DNA of 64,000 bases from Fusobacterium sp. DD2 (lineage in GTDB: Bacteria; Fusobacteriota; Fusobacteriia; Fusobacteriales; Fusobacteriaceae). The DNA is taken from NCBI RefSeq assembly GCF_018205345.1, contig NZ_JADRHM010000001.1:1-64000 (forward strand). Direction: 5' to 3'. The notes beneath the pieces are model-generated. The model was not told the DNA's origin, ran no database searches, and saw nothing but the letters and a program-made list of their open reading frames with translations. The position numbers were made by a program, and so were the translations under genes. This document shows, piece after piece, positions 42,186-50,943 of the stretch (position 1 is its first letter; each line of letters opens with the position of its first letter).

Positions 42186-43292
42186 TTATTTTAATAGGTA
42201 TGCTGGAAAAAGGTACCTGTCTTTATGAAAAATATAGATAATTCTATCATCTATAACAGGATATTTTATAGTGACACTCTGACCATTCATACCTGAAAAA
42301 TATTCATTTGTATATTGAAGATTTCTAAGTCTTACCTTAGAATCATTAATTTTTCTAGTAGCACTTTGAAGAAGTATATCAAGTTTTCTTAAGAACTTAC
42401 TGTTTTCAAGAAGTTTAATATTTGGAGAAAAGGCATAGTCTTTCTCCTGAATATAGAGATAGCTGCTTAAAAAACCTGACAATTCATCTATAGAGATATT
42501 CTTATTATTTTCATCATAAAAAGATTGAATATCAGCTTTTATAAACTCAACAAATTTAGCAATTTCACTATTTTCAGTGTAGTGTTCATAGATTCTTATT
42601 CCAGTCTCCTGATATATCTCTTTTAAAAGCTGTTTATTGCTTATCTCCTGTGATGCTACTAAAATATCCTCAGGGAAGAGTTTTTTTCCTGTGAGAATAG
42701 CTGTTTTAATAAGAGTCTCTCTTATAAAGTTTAAGATAACATTGAGACTTGCAACATCACTGTTTATCATGAAATGTATAGGTTTTAATGATGCAACATC
42801 TAAAATTATAAGAAGTTGTGGAATAATATCTTTTTTATCCTCTCTGTTTGCAAATATATAGAGAGGAATATCCAATAGAATATAGCATTGGTGTTCTTTT
42901 TTAATCTTATCTAAATACATAATAGTATCCTTATTAAAAAAGGCATCTATATTATTAACAATTCTATAAAATGTTGCATAGCTTATTGATAGATCTTTAG
43001 TAATTTTTTTCTTATAGTGTCTGTATAGTTTGGTGATATTTGTTTCAGTAGTTTCTGAGCAAAGCTTTTCTATCTTTTTCAGGTGGGTATCATCTACATT
43101 ACGGAAAGAATCCTTATCTTCACGAGTTTTTTTCTCAAGTCCTAACATCCCATTCTTTTTATATGCCTGAACCCATCTTTTAAGAGTTGCATAGGAGATA
43201 TTTTGCTCCTTTTCAATCTCTTTAAGCTTTTTTTCTTTTTTCAAAAAAGGCTCAATTATTTTGAAACGATAAATTTCAATTTCTTTATCCAT
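42186..43292 (-). CDS. Transposase-derived HTH protein (Mu/TnsB-like, probably domesticated)
   Basis: A 368-aa protein. N-terminal helix-turn-helix (residues about 15-55: KLKEIEKEQNISYATLKRW) and a second HTH (about 75-115) are followed by a region like an RNase-H transposase core (about 130-270) starting CYILLDIPLYIF and LLIILDVASLKP. The C-terminus (NGQSVTIKYPVIDDRIIYIF) resembles Mu_C. Where the second Asp and its DNG motif belong, the sequence reads LVASQEISN, so the DDE triad seems incomplete. No terminal repeats or target duplication are visible. It lies divergent from the PTS gene and may regulate it. RBS AAGGAG with a 13-base spacer. Confidence 0.55.
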   Translation of the reverse strand: MDKEIEIYRFKIIEPFLKKEKKLKEIEKEQNISYATLKRWVQAYKKNGMLGLEKKTREDKDSFRNVDDTHLKKIEKLCSETTETNITKLYRHYKKKITKDLSISYATFYRIVNNIDAFFNKDTIMYLDKIKKEHQCYILLDIPLYIFANREDKKDIIPQLLIILDVASLKPIHFMINSDVASLNVILNFIRETLIKTAILTGKKLFPEDILVASQEISNKQLLKEIYQETGIRIYEHYTENSEIAKFVEFIKADIQSFYDENNKNISIDELSGFLSSYLYIQEKDYAFSPNIKLLENSKFLRKLDILLQSATRKINDSKVRLRNLQYTNEYFSGMNGQSVTIKYPVIDDRIIYIFHKDRYLFPAYLLK

Positions 43293-43390
43293 AAAAGTTA
43301 TAAACTCCTTAATTATCTGAATTTACTATAATAAAATAATACAATATTAATAAAAAAAAAGCAAATTTAATTTAAAAAAGGCTCAATTAT
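43243..43390. repeat. Pair of 17-bp direct repeats around the transposase-like gene start
   Basis: AAAAAAGGCTCAATTAT occurs at 43243-43259 (inside the 5' end of the HTH gene) and at 43374-43390 (13 bases before the -35 of the PTS promoter), 131 bases apart. The copies are identical. They bracket the start of the gene and the intergenic promoter, a suitable place for an autoregulatory operator. Confidence 0.5.
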
Positions 43391-43402
43391 AATAAAAAAA
43401 TA

Positions 43403-43431
43403 TTGACTTTTTTTAGAAGTTAATGTATAGT
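43403..43431 (+). promoter_or_regulatory. Promoter of the PTS EIICB gene
   Basis: TTGACT (43403-43408), a 17-base spacer and TATAGT (43426-43431). Transcription would begin near 43438, about 25 bases before the start codon. Confidence 0.7.
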
Positions 43432-43462
43432 TAGTATGTAATATTAATAAATGGAGGGTATT

Positions 43463-44956
43463 ATGAAAGTATTTGCAGAAGTTCAGAAAATTGGTAAAGC
43501 TTTAATGACTCCAGTTGCTATTCTTCCAGCAGCAGGATTATTTCTAGCTTTTGGGAATAAGTTACACTTTCAATTGATGGAGCAGGCAGGACAGGTAATA
43601 TTTACAAATCTTCCTTTACTGTTCGCAATAGGAGCGGCAATTGGACTAGTTGGTGGAGATGGTATAGCAGGTTTAGCTGCAGTAGTAGCACTACTTATCA
43701 TGAACACAACAATGGGTATAGTTTCAGATGCAGCTGCTGGTGTAGCTAGTGGAAATCTTGCATTCACAACTGTTTTAGGTATTCCTACATTACAGACTGG
43801 GGTATTTGGGGGTCTGTTAGCAGGGATAATCGCAGCTATATGTTATAAAAAGTTCTACAAGACAGAACTACCAGCATTTTTAGGTTTCTTTGCTGGAAAA
43901 AGACTTGTTCCAATTGTAACTGCAGTAGCAGCATTCTTAATTGGACTTGCAATGCCAACAATATGGCAACCAATCCAAATCGGACTTGGAAAATTATCAT
44001 TCTTAGCAAATGAAGTTAATACAAATATATCTACATTTGTATTTGGAGTTATAGAAAGATCATTGATTCCATTTGGACTTCATCATATCTTCTATGCACC
44101 ATTCTGGTATCAGTTTGGAGAGTATACAACTAAAGCTGGTCAGGTAGTTCAAGGAGACCAGACAATATGGTTTGCAATGTTAAGAGATGGAATTACAAAC
44201 TTCAGTTCAGCTACATATCAGGGAGCAGGGAAATTCCTAACTGGTAAATTTGTATTTATGATGTTTGGACTTCCAGCAGCAGCACTTGCTATGTATCATG
44301 AAGCAAAACCTGAGAGAAAGAAATTAGTAGGTGGTATCCTATTCTCAGCAGCATTAACTTCATTCTTAACAGGAATTACAGAGCCATTGGAATTCTCATT
44401 CCTATTTGTTGCTCCAGTATTATATGGAATTCACTGTTTACTTGCAGGTCTATCATTTATGATAATGAACCTATTAAGTGTAAGAGTGGGACTTACATTT
44501 TCAGGTGGATTAGTTGATTATATAGTATTTGGTGTATTACCAGGAACTAATGGATTCCAGACAAGATGGTATATGGTAATAGTAGTTGGAATCTGTTTTG
44601 CAATTGTATATTACTGTCTTTTCAGATTTGCAATTAGAAAATTCAATCTAAAGACACCTGGAAGAGATGATGCACCAGCTAATACTACTGATGATAAGAA
44701 AGAAGCTGTATCTGGAGATGCTTTAGCAGTGGGTGTGCTAGAAGCATTAGGAGGAAAAGACAACTTATTATCACTAGATTCATGTATTACAAGACTTAGA
44801 GTAGAAGTAAAAGATGCTAAGATTGTAAAAGATGACCAGCTTAAACAACTTGGAGCTTCAGGAGTATTAAAGGTAGGAGCTCATGGAGTACAAGCAATAT
44901 TTGGTTCAAAAGCACAATTTATCTGTAATGATTTGAAGAAAATGACAGGTATTTAA
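43463..44956 (+). CDS. PTS EIICB, glucose/maltose family
   Basis: A 497-aa sugar permease: a 10-helix EIIC domain (about 1-400, glucose family landmarks [30 protein letters not shown] and [10 protein letters not shown]), then a linker and an EIIB domain with phospho-accepting Cys441 in [11 protein letters not shown]. No EIIA domain is fused; the free EIIA-Glc at 23003 is the obvious donor. The sugar (glucose, maltose, GlcNAc or alpha-glucoside) is not determinable. ATG 43463 has GGAGG 8 bases before; the longer frame start at 43451 overlaps it. It is divergent from the transposase-derived protein. Confidence 0.9.
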   Translation: MKVFAEVQKIGKALMTPVAILPAAGLFLAFGNKLHFQLMEQAGQVIFTNLPLLFAIGAAIGLVGGDGIAGLAAVVALLIMNTTMGIVSDAAAGVASGNLAFTTVLGIPTLQTGVFGGLLAGIIAAICYKKFYKTELPAFLGFFAGKRLVPIVTAVAAFLIGLAMPTIWQPIQIGLGKLSFLANEVNTNISTFVFGVIERSLIPFGLHHIFYAPFWYQFGEYTTKAGQVVQGDQTIWFAMLRDGITNFSSATYQGAGKFLTGKFVFMMFGLPAAALAMYHEAKPERKKLVGGILFSAALTSFLTGITEPLEFSFLFVAPVLYGIHCLLAGLSFMIMNLLSVRVGLTFSGGLVDYIVFGVLPGTNGFQTRWYMVIVVGICFAIVYYCLFRFAIRKFNLKTPGRDDAPANTTDDKKEAVSGDALAVGVLEALGGKDNLLSLDSCITRLRVEVKDAKIVKDDQLKQLGASGVLKVGAHGVQAIFGSKAQFICNDLKKMTGI

Positions 44957-44994
44957 AAATAGTTTAAAATGGGTTATGGGTATTTATATAGAGT

Positions 44995-45034
44995 ATTCTC
45001 TCAAAGTTTTGTAGACTTTGAGAGAATTTTTTTA
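44995..45034 (+). terminator. Terminator after the PTS gene
   Basis: ATTCTCTCAAAG / CTTTGAGAGAAT (12-bp stem), followed by a T-run. Confidence 0.88.
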
Positions 45035-45094
45035 TATAATTAGTACTATATTGTTAGTTATTAATTGAAAGAATAAGATAAAGGAGAAAGATAG

Positions 45095-46144
45095 ATGATA
45101 GCAAATACAACAAAACTTTTACTGGATAAAAATAATCTGTATCACAATATGGATTATCTAAAAGAGAGCAAAGGGAAAAAAATACTTCCTGTAGTTAAAG
45201 CTAATGCCTATGGACATGGAACAGAGGAGATAGTTGGTCTTCTATATGAGTATGGGCAGAGAGAGTTTGCAGTGGCACGTTTTATAGAGGCTGAAAGAAT
45301 ACTTAAGATGGGACTTAAAGATATAAGAATTCTTGTTTTTGAAAGCATAGGAGATTACTCTATGATAATAGATGAGCCTCAGATTGATATATCTGTAAAT
45401 ACTTTAGATGAGTTTAAATCTGCTCTGGAATATGGTATACCAACTGAGAGAATTCAGGTAAAGATAGATTTTGGTTTTGGAAGAAATGGAATATATCTAT
45501 CTGAAGTAGATAAGGTAAAGGAGATTATAGAGAGCAGAGATCTAAAATTTAGAGGCCTATACTCACATCTTTTTGCTGTGGATTATGAAGATGGACTTTA
45601 CTATATAGATAGATTTAATGAAGTGATAGATAAACTAGGTAAAGATAGATTTGAGATGATACATCTGCAAAACAGTACAGCTACTATTACCTATGACTGT
45701 GAAAATGTAACTCACGTAAGAGTGGGAATGGCAGTATATGGGCTTCAGGATGAGGGATATTGTGAAAGAAATCTAAAACAGGTCTTCTCTTTGGAAACTC
45801 AGATAGCTGGAGTAAGAGATTTGGAAAATAGTAAATATATAGCATATTCCCTAAAAAAAGGTGGATATGGAGAAAATGCCAAATATATAGGTAAGATTAA
45901 GGTTGGATATGCAGATGGATTTTTAAAGAGCAATGAGGGAAGCACATGCCTTATTGGAAATAAAGAGTACACTATAGTTCAGGTTACTATGGATAATACC
46001 TTTATAGAGGTGGATTCAAGGGTAAAAGAGGGAGATAGAGTTATACTTTATCACAATGTTACTGAGGTCACTAAACATAATAACATGGCAATATATCAGC
46101 TTCTTACTATTTTGAGTCCCAGAATAGAGAGAGTTATAAAATAG
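45095..46144 (+). CDS. Alanine racemase-family protein, paralogue 1
   Basis: A 349-aa fold-type III PLP enzyme. PLP lysine K35 in PVVKANAYGHG, Arg in KIDFGFGRNG (binds the carboxylate), a VRVGMAVYGL segment, and GYADGFLKSN with catalytic Tyr are all present; TMDN follows near the C-terminus. It should racemise alanine or another amino acid for wall synthesis. Fusobacterial walls contain lanthionine, so a broader substrate is possible. It is about 70% identical by eye to the tandem gene at 46305, yet each has its own RBS, terminator and promoter region. Confidence 0.82.
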   Translation: MIANTTKLLLDKNNLYHNMDYLKESKGKKILPVVKANAYGHGTEEIVGLLYEYGQREFAVARFIEAERILKMGLKDIRILVFESIGDYSMIIDEPQIDISVNTLDEFKSALEYGIPTERIQVKIDFGFGRNGIYLSEVDKVKEIIESRDLKFRGLYSHLFAVDYEDGLYYIDRFNEVIDKLGKDRFEMIHLQNSTATITYDCENVTHVRVGMAVYGLQDEGYCERNLKQVFSLETQIAGVRDLENSKYIAYSLKKGGYGENAKYIGKIKVGYADGFLKSNEGSTCLIGNKEYTIVQVTMDNTFIEVDSRVKEGDRVILYHNVTEVTKHNNMAIYQLLTILSPRIERVIK

Positions 46145-46156
46145 ATTTTTTATAAG

Positions 46157-46202
46157 AGCACGTAGTTATTCTCAATTTGAGAGTTGTTACGTGCTTTTTT
46201 TT
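46157..46202 (+). terminator. Terminator between the two racemase genes
   Basis: AGCACGTA / TACGTGCT with an inner stem CTCAA/TTGAG, then TTTTTTTT. It makes the paralogues separate transcription units. Confidence 0.85.
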
Positions 46203-46304
46203 ATTAGTATTTGATTAGACCTAAATAGGATAGATTAAAAAGCTCTAGTGCGTTATAATGAAATATGGTAGTGTTTGTTATTATTAAACTGAAGGGGTGA
46301 TTTA

Positions 46305-47357
46305 ATGGTAGTAAATGCAACGAAGATAATACTTGATAGAGAGAATCTTTTTCACAATATGGATTTTTTAAAGAGAAGATCTAAAGGGAAAAAGATACTG
46401 CCAATTGTTAAGGCAAATGCCTATGGACATGGTATGGATGAGATAGTAGGACTTTTATATGAGTATGGACAGAGAGAATTTGCAGTGGCCAGGTATTTAG
46501 AGGGAGAGAGAATACGGAAAATGGGCTACGAAGATGTAAGAGTTCTGGTATTTGAGAGCATCGGGAATTTGGATCTTGTTAAAGATAAGCCTCAACTGGA
46601 TATTACAGCAAATACCTTAGATGAGCTAAAAGAGATTCTTGCCTATGGAATATCCCCAGATAGAATTCAGATAAAAATTGACTTAGGTTTTGGAAGAAAT
46701 GGAATATTTGTATCTGAAGTAGATAAATTAAAAGAGATAATAGATAATGAAAAAGGTAAATTCAGAGGGTTATACTCTCATCTGTTTACTGTAGAGTATG
46801 ATGATGGATTTGAATATATTGAGAAATTTAATAAAGTAGTTGAAAAATTAGGAAAAGATAGATTTGAGATGATACATCTGCAAAATACACCAGCAACACT
46901 CTCTTATGGGTGTGACTATGTAACACATGTAAGATCAGGAATGGGTGTATATGGACTTCATAATGATGGATTTTATGAAAGAAACTATAGACAGGTTTTT
47001 TCTTTAGAAACACAGATAGCAGGTGTAAAAGATCTTGAGGACAGTAAATATATAGCATATCGCCTAAGAAAAGATGAGATAGATGATGAGGTAAAATATA
47101 TTGGAAAGATAAAAATAGGGTATGGAGATGGATTTTTAAAGAGCAATGAGGGAAGTACATGCCTTATTGGAAATAAAGAATATAAAATTTTACAGGTTAC
47201 AATGGATAATACTTTTTTAAAAGTAGATTCAAGGGTAAAAGAGGGAGATAAAGTACAATTATACTATAATGTACCTTATTCAACTCAGCACAATGATATG
47301 CCAATCTACCAATTACTATCTATTTTGAGTCCCAGAATAGAGAGAGAGATTAAATAA
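46305..47357 (+). CDS. Alanine racemase-family protein, paralogue 2
   Basis: A 350-aa second copy of the same family in tandem. K36 in PIVKANAYGHG, KIDLGFGRNG, VRSGMGVYGL and GYGDGFLKSN (Tyr conserved; Ala of GYAD replaced by Gly) are kept. Differences are concentrated in surface segments such as RLRKDEIDDEV near residue 245. Its promoter region has TATAAT near 46254 and an RBS GGGGTGA. Either paralogue could be the housekeeping Alr; the other may have diverged in substrate. Confidence 0.82.
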   Translation: MVVNATKIILDRENLFHNMDFLKRRSKGKKILPIVKANAYGHGMDEIVGLLYEYGQREFAVARYLEGERIRKMGYEDVRVLVFESIGNLDLVKDKPQLDITANTLDELKEILAYGISPDRIQIKIDLGFGRNGIFVSEVDKLKEIIDNEKGKFRGLYSHLFTVEYDDGFEYIEKFNKVVEKLGKDRFEMIHLQNTPATLSYGCDYVTHVRSGMGVYGLHNDGFYERNYRQVFSLETQIAGVKDLEDSKYIAYRLRKDEIDDEVKYIGKIKIGYGDGFLKSNEGSTCLIGNKEYKILQVTMDNTFLKVDSRVKEGDKVQLYYNVPYSTQHNDMPIYQLLSILSPRIEREIK

Positions 47358-47358
47358 A

Positions 47359-47397
47359 AAAAGGAGTTGTTGCAATTTGCAACAGCTCCCTTTTTTT
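47359..47397. terminator. Minimal GTTGCAA hairpin, bidirectional terminator
   Basis: GGAGTTGTTGCAA (47363-47375) and TTGCAACAGCTCC (47377-47389) form a near-perfect stem with only a 1-3-base loop. It is flanked by AAAAAAA and TTTTTTT, in the convergent junction of the racemase and transporter genes. The core matches the ends of the 197-bp repeat. Confidence 0.85.
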
Positions 47398-48109
47398 AGT
47401 CTATCTCTTCTATCATATTTTTCTTTTTCAGGTAATGTGCCATATATACAAATGGTGTATCACATACAGCAACTAAGAATTTCATAAGATATGTAGTTAA
47501 AAATATCTCAATTAATACCTCTTTTGGGTAAACTCCGTAAAATGCTATCATTGTAAATATTGCATTGTCTATAATCTGACTTACCATAGTACTTGCATTG
47601 TTTCTTATCCATATATATTTTGGTGCTGTATACTTCTTTTTCCAGAATTCATATGCCCAGATATCATGTGATTGAGACACAAGATATGCTACAAGAGATG
47701 CTATTGCAATTCTTGGCATAAAATCAAACATTCTTTTTACACCGTCAAATAGAATTATTGCCTCTTCCACATTTGTTGGTGTAAAAGATACAGCAATCTG
47801 CATTATAGCAGTCAGTGCAATAAGTGAGAAAAATCCAATATAAACAGCTTTCTGAGCATGTTTTCTACCATAGTTTTCAGCTAATATATCAGTAACTAAA
47901 AATCCACCAGCATAGAGGATATTTCCTAAGGTAGTTCCAAATCCAAATAGGTCAACAAGTAGTACTACCTGGATATTAGCTATTATTGTAGATACTGGAA
48001 TCCATATATATAAACCGATTTTTCCAAATTTCTTATAAGCAAATATTATAAGAGAAAAGTTCACTACCAGCATAAAAAACCATAAAATTTCGTTGTTAAG
48101 TCTTATCAT
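47396..48109 (-). CDS. Queuosine precursor transporter (YhhQ/VUT family)
   Basis: A 237-aa inner-membrane protein with six hydrophobic helices. Family signatures are GGFLVTDILAENYGRKHAQKAV, VAYLVSQSHDIWAYEF and IRNNASTMVSQIIDNAIF (the D-S-x-x-F pattern). YhhQ/VUT members import queuosine precursors such as preQ1 or preQ0, or queuine. Its start overlaps the stop of the upstream radical-SAM gene by four bases (ATGA-type), so the two proteins act together or are at least coupled. Confidence 0.9.
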   Translation of the reverse strand: MIRLNNEILWFFMLVVNFSLIIFAYKKFGKIGLYIWIPVSTIIANIQVVLLVDLFGFGTTLGNILYAGGFLVTDILAENYGRKHAQKAVYIGFFSLIALTAIMQIAVSFTPTNVEEAIILFDGVKRMFDFMPRIAIASLVAYLVSQSHDIWAYEFWKKKYTAPKYIWIRNNASTMVSQIIDNAIFTMIAFYGVYPKEVLIEIFLTTYLMKFLVAVCDTPFVYMAHYLKKKNMIEEID

Positions 48110-48810
48110 TGTTCAAATACTCCTAAATCTTTATTGTCTATTAATAATTCAACTCTGTCATCATTTTGAAGATGAGCATACTCCTTTACAAACCATTTAA
48201 CAAGCTCTTCATCTCTTTTTACAACTGTTCCATTGTCAATAAATATATTTATTGTAATATTTGTAAAATATTTAAGTCCAAGCTCAATATCTTTTGCAAT
48301 CATCTCTTTAGTCTGCCCCTTTGTACATACTAAAAGACATACAGAGTAAAGCTTTTTACCTAAATCTAAAAGGTCTTCTTCAGTTAAAGTGAAGTTTTTA
48401 TTATACCCTTCTTTTCTATATTCATTATCAAAAGTTTCAAGGCCCATTCTAAATCTTACTTCAACACCTGGAAAGAAATCTCTTATCTCCTGTAATCTTT
48501 TATGATATCCATAATATATTTCAAAGAAAAGTACCTTTATATTCTTTTTGGTAACAACCTCTTTTATTTTGTTTAATGTACCAGGTGTAAGCTCAAAGAC
48601 TGACCCTGAATTTATAACTTCTAAAACACCATATTCACCAGTTACCATATCTAAAACTGGAAAATTAGTCTTATCTATCTCTTCTTCATTTATAGAGTTA
48701 TCCTCAATATAGTTACAAAAACTGCACTTACCATATCTGCATGGAAAGCTTTTTAAAAGTACTATTTCACGAGAATGTTTATCTGTTATTTTATTGTATC
48801 TTATTCCCAT
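48106..48810 (-). CDS. Radical-SAM-like protein linked to queuosine salvage (QueL-like?)
   Basis: A 234-aa protein with a cysteine motif CRYGKCSFCNYI: C-x4-C-x2-C rather than the C-x3-C-x2-C of most radical-SAM enzymes. It is followed by a Gly-rich VINSGSVFELT segment and a TIM-barrel-like series. The overlap with a YhhQ-type transporter points to queuosine-precursor salvage; QueL, a radical-SAM lyase that makes a usable precursor from queuine in clostridia and others, is the candidate I recall. ATG 48810 was chosen (GGAG six bases upstream) over TTG 48816, which abuts the RBS. Other radical-SAM functions remain possible. Confidence 0.6.
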   Translation of the reverse strand: MGIRYNKITDKHSREIVLLKSFPCRYGKCSFCNYIEDNSINEEEIDKTNFPVLDMVTGEYGVLEVINSGSVFELTPGTLNKIKEVVTKKNIKVLFFEIYYGYHKRLQEIRDFFPGVEVRFRMGLETFDNEYRKEGYNKNFTLTEEDLLDLGKKLYSVCLLVCTKGQTKEMIAKDIELGLKYFTNITINIFIDNGTVVKRDEELVKWFVKEYAHLQNDDRVELLIDNKDLGVFEQ

Positions 48811-48913
48811 TTTCAACTCCTTTCAAAAATTTTGTGACTTCTTATTTTATCACAAAATTTAATTTATGACAAATAGTAAAATATATATTATAATGTAGGT
48901 AAGGAGGCGAAAG

Positions 48914-49909
48914 ATGAAGTATTTTGACCATAAGATAATAAAGACAGCTCTAGGTACTGCTATTTCAATTTATCTGGCAGATTTACTGGATATTAACTTT
49001 GGAGTAACTGCTGGAATAATCACTATTATCACTATACAAGGGACAAAAAAAGAATCAATAAAAGTAGCTATAGAAAGATTTGTTGCTTCTTTAGTTGGAC
49101 TATGTATAGCAGTATTACTTTTTAATACTATTGGGTTCAGCCCTTTGGTATTTGGAATCTTTGTTCTGATTTTTATGCCTATATGTATTCAATTTAATCT
49201 GTTTCAGGGATTTTTAGCAACTGTTGTACTTGTGACCCATATGCTTGTTATAAAAGATGTATCCCTTGATAGTGTAGCTAATGAGTTTAAGATTCTGCTT
49301 TTAGGTACTGTTGTTGCACTGGTACTAAATATGTATATGCCATATGTAAAAGAGGATATAGTAAAAGTGCAAATGGAAATTGATGAAGGGATGAAAAGAA
49401 TATTTAACTATTTTGGAGAGGTACTAATAACTGGGGCTATATTTATAGATGAAGAGACAGTTTTTAATAAGCTTAAGGGAAATGTAGACCTCTATAGAAA
49501 TCTTGCCTTTAAAGAGTACAATAATGACCTTTTTAACTCTTCTACATATGAACTGGATATGGCAAATATGAAGAGAAGTCAGTATAAGGTATTAGTGAGG
49601 ATGAGAGGGCATTTTTATAGATTCTATATAAGTAGTGAACATGCACATTTAGTAGCTGATTTTGCAAGACATGTTGCAAATACTATTGGAAAAGATGATG
49701 AGCATGAAAATGTATTAAAAGAACTTGTGGCAGTGAGAGAAAAATTTGGAAATATGCCACTTCCACAAAGCCGTGTAGAGTTTGAAAGTAGAGCTATTTT
49801 CTTCCAATTTTTAAATGATATTGAGGAATTTTTAGAAATAAAGAAGGATTTTTTGAAAAAATATGATACAGTAGTATATGGGAAGAAGAAAACAAAGAAA
49901 CAAAAATAA
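48914..49909 (+). CDS. Aromatic-acid exporter (ArAE/DUF939) family protein
   Basis: A 331-aa membrane protein. The N-terminal about 140 residues form six helices with the DUF939 pattern (KTALGTAISIYLADLL, VTAGIITIITIQGT), and a charged cytoplasmic C-terminal domain (150-331) ends in a Lys-rich tail. The family exports aromatic carboxylates such as p-hydroxybenzoate; the substrate is not proven. AAGGAGG RBS. The GntR gene follows after 38 bases. Confidence 0.82.
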   Translation: MKYFDHKIIKTALGTAISIYLADLLDINFGVTAGIITIITIQGTKKESIKVAIERFVASLVGLCIAVLLFNTIGFSPLVFGIFVLIFMPICIQFNLFQGFLATVVLVTHMLVIKDVSLDSVANEFKILLLGTVVALVLNMYMPYVKEDIVKVQMEIDEGMKRIFNYFGEVLITGAIFIDEETVFNKLKGNVDLYRNLAFKEYNNDLFNSSTYELDMANMKRSQYKVLVRMRGHFYRFYISSEHAHLVADFARHVANTIGKDDEHENVLKELVAVREKFGNMPLPQSRVEFESRAIFFQFLNDIEEFLEIKKDFLKKYDTVVYGKKKTKKQK

Positions 49910-49947
49910 AGAAGTAAAAGAAACAAAGGTAACGAAAGGAAATTAGT

Positions 49948-50685
49948 ATGGAAGACTTAAAAGTGTGGATAGAGGGTAAAAAGAAAGTGCCAAAGTGCGT
50001 GGCAATATATGATAAACTCTTTAAAATGATAAATGATGGGCATTTTGATAATGAGGAAAAATTACCTTCAGAACCAATACTTGCTCAGATGATGGGAGTC
50101 AGCAGAATGACTCTTAGACAGGCAATTGCATTATTAAGAGAAGATGGAATAATAAAAAATGTACATGGAAAGGGAAACTTTTTAATTAAAAATTCCAAAG
50201 AGGTAAAAAGAGGACTTGAGGTGTTGCAAAATCCAATACATGCAAGTTTAATAGAGGAGATAGACAGTGTGGATTTGGAATTTAAAATAGTTCCACCATC
50301 TGATTATACAAATAAGGTACTGCATGTAAAACCAGCTGCAGTGATTTTTGTAGATAGATGGTACAAGAAAAATAAAAAGACTTTAGCCTATACTCTTTCA
50401 ATAATCCCAATTGAAACAGTGACAGCTAACAATATAGACCTATCTAAGAAAGAGACTTTATTAAAATTTTTAGAGGAGAGTGTCTATAAAAAACCAAATC
50501 ACTCTCATATAAAGTTCTCTTACTCTCAGGCAGGAAACTTTGTATCATCAAAGTATCCTCTTGTAAATGGAAAGAAAAGCTTTTTATTAGAAGAGGTTAT
50601 CTATGTAAATAAAGATATGCCAATTGTACATAATAAACATTATGTTCCAGTGGAAAACTCTCAGATTACCATAGAAAGGAAATGA
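49948..50685 (+). CDS. GntR-family transcriptional regulator (HTH + UTRA-like)
   Basis: A 245-aa regulator. Winged-helix GntR domain (residues about 12-80: KLPSEPILAQMMGVSRMTLRQAIALLREDGII, then VHGKGNFLI), followed by a C-terminal UTRA-type effector domain (90-245). HutC-subfamily proteins bind small carboxylates, sugars or amino acids. It follows an ArAE exporter gene and could regulate it. RBS AAAGGA. A promoter for tRNA-Thr follows. Confidence 0.85.
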   Translation: MEDLKVWIEGKKKVPKCVAIYDKLFKMINDGHFDNEEKLPSEPILAQMMGVSRMTLRQAIALLREDGIIKNVHGKGNFLIKNSKEVKRGLEVLQNPIHASLIEEIDSVDLEFKIVPPSDYTNKVLHVKPAAVIFVDRWYKKNKKTLAYTLSIIPIETVTANNIDLSKKETLLKFLEESVYKKPNHSHIKFSYSQAGNFVSSKYPLVNGKKSFLLEEVIYVNKDMPIVHNKHYVPVENSQITIERK

Positions 50686-50689
50686 TTGG

Positions 50690-50718
50690 TTGAAATATAC
50701 CATCTTATGTGATATAAT
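50690..50718 (+). promoter_or_regulatory. Promoter of tRNA-Thr
   Basis: TTGAAA (50690-50695), a 17-base spacer and TATAAT (50713-50718), 10 bases before the mature tRNA start. Confidence 0.75.
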
Positions 50719-50727
50719 TCAAGCATT

Positions 50728-50803
50728 GCTCTAGTAGCTCAGATGGCAGAGCGCTTGCATGGTAAGCAAGAGGTAGGTGGTTCAATTCCACTCTGGAGCA
50801 CCA
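50728..50803 (+). tRNA. tRNA-Thr (anticodon GGT)
   Basis: A 76-nt cloverleaf: acceptor GCTCTAG/CTGGAGC with discriminator A and encoded CCA, D-arm GCTC..GAGC, anticodon stem CTTGC/GCAAG with loop ATGGTAA (anticodon GGT), variable AGGTA and T-arm GGTGG/CCACT. Confidence 0.97.
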
Positions 50804-50816
50804 TAAATTGAATTTT

Positions 50817-50847
50817 AAACTCTGAATTTTTTTCAGAGTTTTTTTAT
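50817..50847 (+). terminator. Terminator of the tRNA-Thr unit
   Basis: AAACTCTGAA / TTCAGAGTTT, followed by TTTTTATT. Confidence 0.85.
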
Positions 50848-50851
50848 TATA

Positions 50852-50897
50852 AAAAAGCTACCAGAACCTGTAAATATTACAGAGTCTGGTAGCTTTT
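50852..50897 (-). terminator. Terminator of the alsT unit
   Basis: On the minus strand AAAAGCTACCAGA / TCTGGTAGCTTTT with an inner stem CTGTAAT/ATTACAG, followed by TTTTTATAAT. It lies about 47 bases beyond the alsT stop. Confidence 0.85.
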
Positions 50898-50943
50898 GTT
50901 TTTATTGATTTGGGTGTTTTTTACTATATTAGATTAGAGAGTT

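Noticed and set aside
42122-43390. Complete insertion sequence around the transposase-like gene
   Set aside because: No terminal inverted repeats flank the gene. The 42122 palindrome is the widespread repeat, not an IS end pair, and the acidic triad is incomplete.
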